A model generated the notes under the pieces. It ran no database searches and had not been told where the DNA came from. It worked only from the letters and a program-made list of their open reading frames with translations. Of a stretch of DNA of 64,000 nt, positions 1 through 12,450 are shown in pieces. Within the stretch, counting starts at the first letter, position 1. Each line of letters begins with the position of its first letter. The translations under genes and the position numbers were made by a program. The stretch is from Corydoras sp. C115 (taxonomy: Eukaryota; Chordata; Actinopteri; Siluriformes; Callichthyidae): assembly GCA_019802505.1 (NCBI GenBank), contig JAFMOC010000051.1, positions 123,501 to 187,500 on the forward strand, written 5' to 3'.

Positions 1-50
1 AGTTTTAAACTAAGACAAACCTATTTAACCTAAACCTGCACTGAACGCAC

Positions 51-2904
51 CTGTTCTTGCCGTAACCGGGCGATTTCTTCCTTCTCACGCTCCTCATCCT
101 CTCTGGATTTTTGCGCCTCCATTTGCAATCGGAGGGCCTCCTTCTCCTTCTGCGTGCGCTCGAACTCCAATCGTTCCTTGGCTCGCCGTTCAGTCGACAG
201 CTGGAAACCCTCAGACACTACAGAATGGGTGGTATTGGCTTGAGAAAGAGCCAGGATTATAAAAGGTCGGAAAGTGCGGCAAAAGGAAGTGAGTGGTGGT
301 GAAAAATAAAAGGGGATAAAACAAATGGTGGACAGTTAGAGGCACAAGCAGAACAAACCACAGAGCCAACAAACACGAAAGTAAAAAGCGGCAGCAGAGG
401 TGCCATGTAAAGAAAGACAGCTACAGGGCTTTAAAAGAGAACATGTTTAACTTACCCAAAACAGAGCGGTTCTCCTTCTTGGGTACAAATGGTTCCTTGT
501 GTACAGTGATGTTGGGACGTGCCTTAAAACAAGCGGCCTCTGCCTGAAGCTTTAATTCTTCTTTAACCTAGAACACACCACAGTTAGTCAATAAAATCAA
601 CAAATCTGATCGTGAAACGAAAATCTGATGAGGTGGAATATATAATAATACAAAATACATGCACACACTTCAAGGACCAGAAACCACAACACTTAAATAC
701 TAGCCATTTTTAATTTCTTACCCTAGCACCTGGGGATAAAAGCAAACCCTTTTCATTTGCATTTTTACAGATCCATGATTTACAAGAAAACATGCACATT
801 AGAAACCCACATCTGTGGGAGAACCTACCAAATGTTCCCAGCGTTCACTCTTTACAGCGCCACGTTCATCGACCAAGAGTTTAAAAGGAACAGGTTTAGT
901 GGCTTCAGGGATTTTCTTTTCTGGAAGACTGACATCGTTGAAGTCAGGAAGTGGACGTGCTTTGAACTTTGGTACCTAAAAGATAAAATCCAATATAAAA
1001 CAATTTATGTACCTAAATTGAAAATCTCTGGTTCAGTTTACACATTGAAAACGCTAACCTAGGTTTAAGTTTTTGTTTTTGATTTTCCTGAACAAAAATT
1101 TACCTCTTCATTTCTTAGTTCTTCAAGTCTCTTCTCTTTCTGAGCTTTGCGCTCCTGCTCCCGCTGCTCAAATGAAAAGGGGCAGACCTCTACCTGGATT
1201 TTCACTGCAGGTTTAGGTTGGAAGGGTATGTAGTGAGGGACAGGGAGAGCCTTGACGGGAGCTGGTTGCTTTACCTGCACATGAGACCATCATGAGTTGT
1301 AGTTTTTCTGTGTTTTATTTAAACTGTGTTTAAAAATCACCTCATACCTCCTCAACTTTGCGTTCCACACGTATGCGGTTCTTCAGAGCAAAAGCAGGAG
1401 ATTCAGGGACTGTAGGATTCTGCACCTTTTTCTCTGGAACTCCCTGAACAAATTAAGTTTGGTGAGATGAAATTGACCTGACACTGAGCAAAGAAGGACA
1501 GAAAGGAAAACCCAGCAGCTTCTTACCACCACCTCCTCCAGGATTCGGGATGGTAAGGGTCTGGAGTGGAAGGTGTGATCTGTAGCGTCTTCAGTCTTTT
1601 TGGTGGTATGCCTTTCCTGCAGTCGCTTCTCCACCTCCAGCTGGAAGCCCTCAGGCCGCGTGGCCTCCTTAGGCACCGGCTTCTTGGGCACCAGGGCATT
1701 TTCAAGGATCTTGCGGTTGAGCTCTAATGCCTTAAATTTAAACCTAAGAGATGGGAATGTTTTAACATTATGAATAAATACAAATGATTAAGGAGTCAAA
1801 AAAAAAATCTATTTTATTAAACACTTCTTACTGCTGCATTTTCTCTAGTTCTTCAGCCTCGATTTCGGCAGCGCTCTTTACTGTGACAGGACGACCTCTC
1901 TGTCGAGTCATGAGCTGAGGAGTGTGAGGGTGAGTAAGCTTTGGTTTCTCATGTCTTTGTGGTGATGGGCCTGAGCACAAAGGGATCAAAATTTTATTCA
2001 GTAAAATGGGGAGTTAAGTAACCATTACTGAAAACGTAATATTTTTAAAAAGCAATAAAAAAAAAAAAACCTTGTGAGGACTGAGGCTCAGGCAGTATTA
2101 ACAGGTATATAACAAACTCTGTAGTGACTTATGGTGTATTTAAATCAAACTCAAAAAGGTATTTAAACTGTACAATGCACCGTCTTAGTTCAGGCGATGA
2201 CTACAGCATCCATTTAGTCACCATGCTGAATACAATTAGCAACCAAACAAAACTGCTGTCGTTAGAGCTTTATACAATCCTCACTTGAAATCTTTTAATG
2301 TCCGTGTACATTACGTTAGAACACAGGGATGAACAAACTAGACAGAGAATCTGTCCAAACCTTTTCCTTGGCTCTGCCGGCTACGCAGGTGATATCTGGT
2401 GGGAGTGCGTTTCTGAAACATTTCAATCTGTTCAGCCATGGACACATAGGAACTGGTTTCTTCCAGCTTCCGCTTATTTCCAGCAGAAAGTTTAAAGGGT
2501 TTGGGAACTGTGGTGCTTTTGTGACCCTTCAACTACAAAAAGGAGAGGAGAAGGGGAAAAAAAAAAAAAAAAAAAAAAAACTAGTATTAGAACAATGTGT
2601 ACTGTATATAACATTTCTGCAGATTCATTACATTTTATGCTCTCCATGTTCAGAAACAGTACTCACAGGGGAGGAGGGGTGCCTTCGAAGTTGGTGAGTA
2701 AAGTCAAATTCCTTATAAGATCCCTCAGAAGCATCGTTGTGGGTTTTAATCCTGTTGTCTGAGCGGAAGTGGAACTCTTTGGGAATGGTGGTGGACATCA
2801 CCTGCTTTTTGGGAGGCTGACCTTCAAAGAAAAATATTAAAAACCAATTATGAACAAAGACTGGTCATTTTTCAAGTAACGCAGTTACTATTGAAACACT
2901 TGAA

Positions 2905-2958
<54 letters not shown>

Positions 2959-5480
2959 GCATTCCACCCAACCCCTCCAACATTTTCAGGTCCTCACACT
3001 GCATGTGTTCATTTACATTAAAATTCACAGCATCGTTTTTTTTTTTTTTTTTTTATTATTTCTTACATCCAAAGTCATTCATGGTTAGTGCTGGGACTCA
3101 ATACAACTGAACACAAGATCCTTAAGAATAAAGTCCCTCAGACAGTGACATTTTAATTTGTTTACTATATTTACCATACAGACTACCCAAATCTCATTAC
3201 AGCAATAATCTTCAGCCAGCATTACTTACTTCCAGCAAGTGCAGCTCTATAACTGGCCTCGTTTCTCTTGCGTTGCTCTGCTACCTCCTTCTGCAGAGCC
3301 TCAATACGCTCCATCTCCTGCTGCTCAGTGCTCTTCTGCCTGAAGAATAAATCAAATGTTAGACTGGCAAATAAACAGTATTCCTAAAACCTGGTTAGGC
3401 ATCACATTTAAAAACAATAATCCTTACTGGCTGGCAGTTGTAGGTGCAGGCGTGGACACCGGAATTTTTTTAAGTCTGATGCTGCTCCTAGTGGCTGGAT
3501 TACCACTGCGGCGAGCTGCACCTGTGGAGCTCCTATTTAAAAAAAATAAAAAAAATAAAAAAAATCTATTGGGTTCAAGTTTCCAAACAGCTACATTGAA
3601 GAATTACAAACACACACAACAACTCAGCAAAGTGTAAACTAACCCAGTACCACAAATATGATGTATGGTATCTGGTCTTTGACTTAGTGAGTTGGCAAAT
3701 GTTCCTGTAGGTGCAGATAAGCCAATACCCAAGATAGTGCAACCGCTCCAGTTTTAGTAAAAGTATTACTCTTTATATATCCATCCCATTAAAAATTCAC
3801 CACCTACAGACCCAACCTTGTGATACACATTTGTTTACCTTCTTGGAACACGGAAAACTGTCCTTCTTGGAGTAGGAACAACTCTGAAAATTACCACATG
3901 TACTCTCCACATTAACAAACATTGACATGGAACAGCTAAAGTATCTGAAGCACCAACATGATCTTACCTTCTCTTCTTTTTCACAGGTGGAGATGGAGCT
4001 GGAGGCTCATTGGCTTTGACTGCAATGCGCTTTGAAACTCTGGAACACAAACATGTCAATAATTTACATTGTCTATTCAACAATAAACTGAAAGATTACA
4101 GCATAAATACAATCGTTAGAGGGACCAGTGTTAAGAACTAAAATATTGTGAATTTGGTTTACCGTTGTGGCTGAGTTGTTACAGGCTTCTTCTGAGTCTG
4201 ACTGGGAGCACCAGTCGCCTTATTGTTGCCCCATGAAGTCACAATATTAGACGGGGGTGAAGGAACAACTGGTGTGGAACCTTAAAACACAAACTTGGTC
4301 ATAAACTGTTCTTTTCAGGTTACTCTGGTCAAATAACAGAAATTTCTTATAGACACTCTGTGATGGCAACAATCTCTCAAATCAGTACCACAAACTTCAG
4401 AATTAACCCAGGAGTTTCTATCAACTACATCTTAAACAAAAATATTACTCTGAGCAGGTTCAGTTAAAGAAACTGCCAAATACCACAAAAAAAGTGAATC
4501 TTTACAACAAATTATTATTATTTTTTTTTACCTGTGGCTGCAACACGGGGTAGGACAATTGCCTTTGGCAGATCCTCGTTGTAAGTTCCATCAAAAGGCT
4601 TCGAATGGACTCTTAATGGGGTTGTGAGCATCAGTACTCGATCACTGTTGGTAGCAGGTGGGTCTAAAAAAAATAATAATAAATAGTAAAAAAAAAGGGA
4701 AGATACATTATTCTGGAATTATTTATTACTCCATGGATCATTGAAATAAAAAAAAACAAAGCTTTGAAGAGTTATCACAAATGTCAGAAATAGTGTCGAA
4801 AGATCCAAGACGGCAAGAGTTTAATGACCATTATACAATTACAAAATAATGATTAATACAATGTTCTCTATAAATACAATTCAGTTTGAATCCCCATCTG
4901 GGTGGAGTTTCCATGTTCTCCCCGTGTCTGCGTGGGTTTCCTCCGGGTTCTCCGGTTTCCTCCCACAGTCCAAAAACATGGATCAAGTCAATTTGAATTC
5001 TCCAAATTGCCCCATAGAGAGTGAATTTGTGTGAGTGAGTGTGTGCCCAGCGATGGATTGGCACCCTGTCCTGGGTCTATCTGCCCTGCGCCCGAGACGT
5101 TCTCCCCTGGATGGGCATGGGGAACCCCACCGCGACCCTAATAGAGGATAAAGCGGGAGACAATGAATGTTGTCCTCTCATACTTTCCCCCAAACAATAG
5201 TTTAAGTATAAAAATCCCCGTAATTTGCCCCCCTTCATGCAGTTCATTGTGTGCAATGATTAGGCTTTTGTTACAGCTACCTTAACTTGTTGGCATTTTG
5301 TAAATCTGGGGTAAAACATGGGGTAAAACAAAATGGGAAAAGCATTTAAAAAAAGACGCCCGTCATACCAAACCATTTATCCGCATCACCTTCAGCGTCC
5401 AAACTGAAATCCTCCAAAACACAGGACGGAGCATCGAACGTGTACAACTGAGCAGGGGCCCCGGGCTCCTGTGTGTCCAT
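51..5480 (-). CDS. tpx2: TPX2 microtubule nucleation factor (3' end outside window)
   Basis: Sixteen coding exons join in frame to 690 codons: 5369-5480, 4532-4663, 4163-4280, 3968-4039, 3839-3883, 3428-3532, 3230-3339, 2667-2821, 2361-2532, 1832-1970, 1527-1743, 1348-1443, 1104-1274, 829-975, 456-567 and 51-217. All borders are GT/AG. The exon at 51-217 ends at a gtgcgt donor, so only the last exon (about 40 residues in human) is missing. TPX2 is the RanGTP-released spindle assembly factor that nucleates microtubules and activates Aurora A. The N-terminus carries the Aurora-binding pattern YTFDAP (residues 13-18, human YSYDAP) and W36-F37. Later exons match the human TPX2 repeats, for example KRTPTRYHLRS, GFQLEVEKR, CPFSFEQRE and FKARPNITVHKEPFVPKK. 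The C-terminal exon is a charged helix. Identity is certain; exon borders come from inspection only. Confidence 0.96.
4885..5165 (+). repeat. V-SINE copy 1, 5'-truncated
   Basis: First of about thirty copies of one family. A full copy is about 350 bp: a tRNA-like head with an A-box-like part (GGTGGCTTAGTGGTTAGCA) and a B box (GGTTCGAATCC), the central V-domain (TTTCCTCCCACAGTCCAAA), a CCTAATAGAGGATAAAGCGG end and a (TGAA)n tail. This is the V-SINE architecture known from zebrafish DANA/HE1 and catfish Mermaid elements. This copy lies in the first coding intron of tpx2 and starts at the B box. Confidence 0.9.
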
Positions 5481-6010
5481 CTTCAAAACCTACGGAACCA
5501 AAATAGAAAAATAAAATTTAAACAAAAACGAGCCTTGATTTAAGCTCTTGGTAACTACAGAAAATAAAATTGCTTATTTTAATCAAAGTAATGGAGAGCT
5601 CCTGAGAGCCGCATCACAGTCAGCAGGTTAACGCCAAGCAGCTAACTCTAACTACAGCTCGTTAACTGGATTAACCAGAAGTTAGCATTATATTCACCAA
5701 ACAAACAACAACCAACGCCGCTGAAACGAAACAATCCGTTCCCTAAAATGTTCTTACCCCGATAAACAATCTCCTTTATTCCGATAAAATCCGTTAAAAG
5801 CGAGCCGACCGCAGCGCTGCGCAAACCCGACGGAGCGACCGAGACCAAACGGGGAGTTTGAATTTCAGAGCCGTTGGTCTCCCGGTTTAAATGAACCAAT
5901 CGCAGCAGGGCGGAAATTCAACTCGACTGTCGATTGGCTAACTCGCTGACCGAGGGGCCGGGGGCGAGTTGGTACCACGTGACAGTTTGAACGACGTCCA
6001 ACGCGGTTTC
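5481..6010 (-). promoter_or_regulatory. tpx2: tpx2 5' UTR intron end and promoter region
   Basis: Upstream of the tpx2 ATG an acceptor (CCGTAG) lies just before the start codon, so a non-coding first exon is likely around 5750-5900. The region holds two opposed CCAAT boxes (CCAAT at 5896-5900 and ATTGG at 5933-5937), a TTTAAA at 5886-5891 and CpG-rich sequence. The transcription start is not visible from sequence alone. Confidence 0.55.
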
Positions 6011-6192
6011 GGGACATTTAAAACCGAATGTTGTTTAATCGATATATTTGAAGCTTAATACAAAACTCAATCATACGATTAACATGCTTTATGAACCCGT
6101 TAACCTGCGATGAATAACACGTATTAATAAGTAGAGGACGCAGAGAGCGATTCTAAAAGAGTTATTAAAAAGAAACGGATGTTGCCCGTCTC

Positions 6193-6478
6193 AGTGGTTT
6201 AGCATGTTCTCCTCTCAGCGCTGGGGATTCCCGGTTCGAATCCCAGTCTGGGTGGAGTTTCCATGTTCTCCCCGTGTCCGGGATCTCCGGTTTCCTCCCA
6301 CAGTCCAAAAACATGGATCAAGTTAATTGAGTTCTCTAAATTGCCCCATATAGAGTGTGTTTGAGTGTGTGATTGTGTACCCAGTGATGGATTGGCGCCC
6401 TGTCCTGGGTCTATCTGCCCAGCGCCCGAGACGTTCTCCCCTGGATGGGAACCCCACCGCGACCCTAATAGAGGATAA
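6193..6478 (+). repeat. V-SINE copy 2
   Basis: Has the tRNA-like head from TCAGTGGTTTAGC and an internal deletion in the V-domain. It lacks the tetranucleotide tail, because a second SINE family abuts directly at 6478. Lies between trappc6b and tpx2. Confidence 0.85.
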
Positions 6479-6678
6479 ACAAACACTTTTATCCAAAGCG
6501 ACTCACAAGGTGAGCACAGGGTTAATCACAACATCCCTGGAGCAATGAGCAATGGGTTAAGGAGAGGGTTAAGGGTCTTGCTCAAGGACCCACATTGGTA
6601 ACTTCAGTGGACCTGGGATTTGAACCCACACCCTTCAGATTGGCAGCCCAACACCCTGACCACTGAGCTATGGATTAG
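6478..6678 (-). repeat. tRNA-derived SINE, second family (SINE-B)
   Basis: On the minus strand it begins TAGCTCAGTGGTCAGGGTG (A-box-like), continues to GGTTCAAATCCCAGG (B box) and ends with AGTCGCTTTGGATAAAAG. It is unrelated to the V-SINE. Further copies lie near 12.3, 41.7, 44.3 and 47.1 kb. The family name was not identified. Confidence 0.75.
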
Positions 6679-7229
6679 GACGAGGATAGGCATTAATTGT
6701 TTCCATTAAAATCAGTTTTGATTCTAAGAATTTCCTTTAAGCTGCAAGTCCCTCTGACCCAAACGCAACCAAATATCTTATATGAATTTTACTATCTTTT
6801 TTTGGTGATATTGCTTTCTTTTGGCCTTGTTTTCCTGGAGATAAATGTTTAATAGACATCAAATTGTGACATATAAACTACTGCATTGCAACAGAAAATG
6901 GGGACAACCGCATGAATAACATGCAAACTTCACGGACCTTGTCTGCAGGCGCCTCTGGAATTAAACCTAGGCCTATTTTTTCACTGTGAATTGAGCACAC
7001 AAAAGTACAAATAAAAAAAGATTAAATAAATAACTCAGCAGATTTTTCAAAAAGTCTTTAATGAATTATATATGCAGTCATATACAACATCAAATTATAA
7101 TTAGAAAAGAAAAAAAAAAACAAAACAAAAGGTTTCCTTTTAAAAAAGGAAATACAAAAAGATGCGTAGAGAACGAAGAGAAGAGCCATTAATTTATATT
7201 ATAAGCTCTTGTTATCTTTTCTTCATGTG

Positions 7230-7566
7230 CTACAGTTTCTGGATCATGACCTGGAATTTACCTGAAAAAAACAAACAAAAAAAAAGTTATCAGCGGATGC
7301 AAGTGATTAATAACAACAATATTCCACTAAACAAGTTTATAATAAACAAACACAAAATCATCACTTTTAAAAGTCTTAGAGAATTGTTTTTGAATTATAT
7401 AAATTTACGAATAAAGTTAAAAACGGGTTTACATACAAGCGGGCATCACCGACACCTCCGCAGTTACAACGCTCTTCACACCAAGGTTAAAGAGGCCTCC
7501 TCTTACCAAGCCACAGGTAAACGCCAGGTACTAAAAATACACAAATAAAACCAAACCCTATTTACT

Positions 7567-7639
<73 letters not shown>

Positions 7640-9156
7640 AGAAGAATCTTTTAATCTTTTGCATATTAAATTTAACCTTTGGAGCATGATCCAGATACTG
7701 TTTACCAGCAGAGAGTTGTGTCAATAGTCGGAACTTGTTGTCCTGCAGCACATAAATACCCTGCACAGCACAAACACCTCTGTTATCTGTTGTATTATCT
7801 TATCAAAATTCCTTCCACAGTTGAGGAAACGGTTTGCTTATTACCTGATGGTTTGTTCTCAGGTTATCTATCTGCTTCTTAAAGACACTGGTCCAGAAAT
7901 CCTTACAGATGAATTTCATGACGTCGAGCTCGTCTTTAAAACGCGCTGTGTCCTTGGTGAACCTAAAAAGAGCCCAAAAAAATATTAGAATACATAGTAA
8001 AGTTTGTTTAGTGGTATGGCAGTTATATTGCAAAGTTTTAAAAGTGTATTGAAATTACAAATTGTAAGGAAAACATAACTAACGAAAGTTTATTATTATT
8101 ATGGTATGTACCTTTCAATTAGGCCCTGACCTACGCGAAATCCCAGGTTCTCCAGCTTGGAAACACAACGTCCGTTCTCCTGAACACAACAAGACATTAT
8201 TATCATCAGGATAGTTATAGAAAAAATACTGCTCATTTATTCTAATACTGCAGCCTTACACAAACACAATTATATATATATATAGTATTGATTCATTCAT
8301 TCATTATCTCTCGCTTTATCCTCTATTAGGGTCGCGGTGGGGTTCCCCATGCCCATCCAGGGTAGAACGTCTCGGGCGCTGGGCAGATAGACCCAGGACA
8401 GGGCGCCAATCCAACGCTGGGCACACACTCAATCACACACACACACACACACACTCTATCTCTATATGGGGCAATTTGGAGAATTCAATTGACTTGATCC
8501 ATGTTTTTGGACTGTGGGAGGAAACCGGAGAACCCGGAGGAAACCCACGCAGACACGGGGAGAACATGGAAACTCCACCCAGATGGGGATTCGAACCGGG
8601 AATCCCTAGTGCTGAGAGGAGAACATGCTAAACCACTAAGCCACCGTGCCGCCGTATTGTATTGATGTTTACTTAAAATAAGTAAGTGTTACATGAGGCG
8701 GCACGGTGGCTTAGTGGTTTAGCATGTTCTCCTCTCAGCACTAGGGATTCCCGGTTCGAATCCCCATCTGGGTGAGTTTCCATGTCCTCCCCGTGTCCGC
8801 GTGGGTTTCCTCCAGGTTCTCCGGTTTCCTCCCACAGTCCAAAAACATGGATCAAGTCAATTGAATTCTCAAAAGTGCCCCATGTAGAGTGTGTCTGTGT
8901 GAGTGAGTGTGTGCCCAGCGATGGATTGGCGCCCTGTCCTGGGTCTATCTGCCCAGCGCCCGAAACGTTCTCCCCTGGATGGGCATGGGGAACCCCACCG
9001 CGACCCTAATAGAGGATAAAGCGGGAGATAATGAATGAATGAATGAATAATAATAATAATAAATAAAACATATCTTACAGACTCTCCGCTCTCTGTACTG
9101 TTTACATACTGGATCAGTTCATTATGCAGGAACTGAAATAAAGCCTCGTCTGCCAT
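7230..9156 (-). CDS. trappc6b: Trafficking protein particle complex subunit 6B
   Basis: Six coding exons: 9079-9156, 8112-8179, 7845-7962, 7677-7760, 7437-7530 and 7230-7261, total 474 nt, 157 aa plus stop (human TRAPPC6B is 158 aa). The protein is a Bet3-fold subunit of the TRAPP tethering complexes that act as Rab GEFs in ER-Golgi and Golgi traffic. Diagnostic stretches are MADEALFQFLHNEL, GFRVGQGLIERFTKDTARF, KQIDNLRTNHQ and the end FQVMIQKL. These are closer to 6B than to 6A. The chosen ATG (9156-9154) gives the family N-terminus; an upstream in-frame ATG at 9189 would add a non-conserved extension. An ATTAAA on the minus strand near 7060 may be the poly(A) signal. Intron 1 contains two opposed V-SINEs and intron 4 borders a (TA)n run. 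It could be the fish trappc6b-like paralogue. Confidence 0.95.
7568..7637. repeat. (TA)n microsatellite in trappc6b intron 4
   Basis: About 70 bp of uninterrupted TA dinucleotides between trappc6b exons 4 and 5. Predicted ORFs across it are artefacts. Confidence 0.97.
8292..8655 (-). repeat. V-SINE copy 3 (trappc6b intron 1)
   Basis: Near full length with a (CA)n expansion inside. The flanks share TATTGAT just outside the tail and just outside the head, a probable target-site duplication. Confidence 0.93.
8697..9048 (+). repeat. V-SINE copy 4 (trappc6b intron 1)
   Basis: Full length, facing copy 3 head to head with about 40 bp between the heads. Its tail (TGAA/TAA)n ends about 30 bp from the exon 1 donor at 9078. 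Confidence 0.95.
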
Positions 9157-10200
9157 ATTTACTAAAAAAAATCCCTTAGGCGAATCCACAGAAAACCATG
9201 AAATTATCTTAATTTACACAAATACAACAGACTTTCGGGAAAATTCTAAATACTATTTCTGGTTAGCCGCTTAAAAAACATAGCACACACATCACCGAGG
9301 TTCCAATTCCTCTCAGCCATGGGCCGAATCCCGAATTACAGGCTATAACCTACATAAGTGCACTACAGTGAGTTTGAGAATAAGAGGTTTCCATGATATG
9401 TAGTGCACTCTATGAAGAAAACAGACAGGATGGGGACGCGTCGCGCGTGAAGCCATTTCAATCCACACTATGAGGCACTAATTAGTGCACTAGATGGAGA
9501 ATAGTAAACTTTGTAAAACGCAGTAGAAAGCATTATGTTATTTTACATCAGATTAACTTTAGTTACAAATTCCCTTAAATATCATTAAAATAAAATAAAA
9601 AAACGGGAAATTAAAGATACAGAAACTTGAAATATATGCTCGATAGTCAATAAAGCGCAATTTGGAACGCGAAACGTACACTCTCCTGATGTAGTTGTCT
9701 TAAATGTCGCCGGTGTTAAATACAGACTTATATAAATTTAAATAATAATTATATACAATAAACAGTTTAATAATCAAATTTAACATATTAAACTATTAAA
9801 CAAACCATCTAATCAGGTTATAAATAGCTCAAGAAGCAGTTATATTGTTTATATACATGACTGATAGCTCCTGCGCAAATATTTAACTTCAACTAAAGAT
9901 GAAAACAAAGTTAAAGAAATGTCGTTTAAAATGTTTATTAATGTAAAACATACATCTCACTTAATTAATGATTAATTATTTGCTTCCGTTGCTGGATAAA
10001 TCATAATCTGATATTTAAAAATGTTTTCCCTGGTGTAACATTATAAAAAGCTAATGTGTGTTTCTTAACAATCGGATTCTTTTACTTTCATGCAAATTCC
10101 ATGTTTTATTACAGTCTTTATCAAGAAATAGAATCTTGTCATTCATCTGCAGCTTAAAAAACTATTACAACACTATATGAAAGTATTATTTTCAAAGACA
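9157..10200. other. trappc6b upstream region, no further gene seen
   Basis: The first 300 bp hold the presumed trappc6b promoter, including a small CpG cluster near 9437-9450. The motif AGTGCACTA recurs (9359, 9402, 9482), as in a common teleost interspersed repeat also seen near 12.2 and 36.3 kb. The remainder is AT-rich without coding signal. Confidence 0.5.
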
Positions 10201-10210
10201 TTATATAGTG

Positions 10211-10541
10211 GCGGCACGGTGGCTTAGTGGTTTAGCATGTTCTCCTCTCAGCGCTAGGGATTCCCGGTTCGAATCCCCATCTGGGTGGAGTTTCCATGTC
10301 CTCCTCGTGTCTGCGTGGGTTTCCTCCGGGTTCTCCGGTTTCCTCCCACAGTCCAAAGACATGGATCAAGTCAATTGCATTCTCAAAAATTGCCCCATAT
10401 AGAGTGTGTTTGAGTGAGTGAGTGTGTGCTCAGCGATGGATTGGCGCCCTGTCCTGGGTCTATCTGCCCAGCGCCCGAGACGTTCTCCCCTGGATGGGCA
10501 TGGGGAACCCCACCGCGACCCTAATAGAGGATAAAGCGGAT
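10211..10541 (+). repeat. V-SINE copy 5 with perfect target-site duplication
   Basis: Full head and body, but it ends at GATAAAGCGGA with no tetranucleotide tail. Flanked by identical TTATATAGTG at 10201-10210 and 10542-10551. Confidence 0.96.
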
Positions 10542-10570
10542 TTATATAGTGAAATTTGTATATTATTATT

Positions 10571-10998
10571 TTTTATTATTTCTTATTATTTTTCCTGCAT
10601 GGAAATTCTCCGCGGTTCCTCCCATGTTACTAAAACATGCTGATAAAATGGAAATATTGAACTGCTTTCACTATTCAAAGTTTTTTTTTCTGATGGAGAC
10701 TTGGACCTCTGTACAAAGTCTTCTCCAGCATGTACCAAAGACTCATTATGGGGTTTAGGTGGTTTCATTGGTGGACAATCCATGTGTGTAAATGATGTCT
10801 CATGGTCCCTGAACCTGTCTCTATTTGAGGCAGATGAATCCAGGTATTGGGATCTTGAAATATTTCTGTCATTAGGGAACAACAGATCCATTAATGGAAT
10901 ATCAGCATGGTAGTGATTAATAGGGGGGTTGCATCCATAGGGGTATCTTGTTTTATGAGGATAATATATTTCCGCTGCGGTGACCTCTGATGGGAAGA
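10571..10998 (-). CDS. Orphan coding-like terminal exon, unrecognised
   Basis: On the minus strand a good acceptor (CACTGTTTTTTAG, ending near 10999) opens about 140 codons without a stop, ending at a stop just before an AATAATAAAAAATAAT stretch that could serve as poly(A) signal. The peptide has ordinary soluble-protein composition, rich in Ser, Pro, Asp and His (for example YYPHKTRYPYGCNPPINHYH and HMDCPPMKPPKPHNESLVH), not the biased look of random AT-rich sequence. I do not recognise the family. No upstream exons were found nearby, so it may be the last exon of a gene overlapping plagl2, a gene remnant, or chance. The lower bound is approximate. Confidence 0.35.
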
Positions 10999-12285
10999 GC
11001 TAAAAAACAGTGATGCACACACACACACTCTCTCTCTCTTTTTCTCATGTTTGAGAGCTGTAAGTTTACTTTGATATAAGTATGTGATGTTATCATTATA
11101 AATGTAACCATGCTGTGTTCATTGAAAATCGTTCATTAGAGCTGAGACAAGAAAATCTAGAAGATACTTTATTTCTCTGTCATCCATGAAATTGTTACAT
11201 TAAGTACATTAAGTGATTTTAGCCTCGGTTCCCAAAACGCTGGTAGAAAACACAGAACAAAAGGCCAAATGAAAGACAAAAAGCACAACTGTTGAACTTC
11301 TTAAAGATGTGAACCATCTCACTACAGTAAGAAACCCACAATCAGAGACGTCCTCACACCGCGAGGTGCAGTACAGCGTGCAGTTACGTCTGAGGTAGTT
11401 ACGTCTAAACACATCACAGTAACGCTGGGCTTCCGGTCCCGATCAAGTGCGGAACCTAAATTCAGCTCCCCAACCAAACACTTGGTCGGAGTTCTGATAT
11501 CCCTCTGGATTTACAAATCATGTAACACTGGTTAGAGAAAAGGTAACAAAAATACAGCATGGAAACAGACTCCTGGGTTTTTCACATGAAAAGAACTAAA
11601 TGTAAAACTGTGCTTTCTGTTTGATTCTCCGGAGGACCGTCGTCTGCGTTTTCACTGAACTTTATGGAATGAGCAGAGAGAAATTAAGAATTATAGAAAA
11701 AGACAAAACTGCCTTCACTCATCACTGTTCTTCTACAGCAGGTTAGACCCCCGAACGATCAGTAAAATGAAGAAACACTTCATTCGAAGAAACATTCGTA
11801 ATAACTCATGAGCTGCGTCCTGAATGGTTGTCCTACCCTAATTTATTGCTCACTACAAAGCATTTATTACACAGTGAACAGATCAGTGAATGAGTGTCCT
11901 ACAGATGAAAGGATTGGTGTTTCTTTTCTCGTCACATTAACGAACCAGTGAGGAACTAACACACGACTTCATTAATAAAAAAACAATCATTTAAGTTTGA
12001 TGGAAATACATCAACTAAACGTTACTTGCAGCAATGCAACTTCCAAGAAAAGAGTGAATGTCATGTTCTTATATTTGTGCTTAATGTTCATCCAGCGCTT
12101 CTGACAAACGACAATCTGCAAGCTTTTGGCAAAAGCTGCTGCACTGCATTATGGTCAATATGGTGATTTGTACACTACAAATCCGGGTGCATTATGAAAC
12201 TCTTGCAGTGCACTATATAGTCGGTCAGAGTGACATTTAAGCAACACTGCAACACGATCTAGTGCACTATATACACATCACATTA

Positions 12286-12450
12286 CATTACATTAAAGTC
12301 ATAGAGCAGATGCTTTTATCCAAAGCGACTTAAATATCACAAATTGACGGCTGGGTTCAAAACACAGGACTGGCCGTGATACAGCACCCCTGGAGCAGTG
12401 AGGGTTAAGGATCTTGCTTAAGGACTATATCTGTAACGAGCATTTCAAAC
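12286..12450 (-). repeat. SINE-B copy, degraded
   Basis: Carries GCTTTTATCCAAAGCGACTT at the tail end and AGGATCTTGCTTAAGGAC inside. The tRNA-like head is eroded. Confidence 0.6.
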
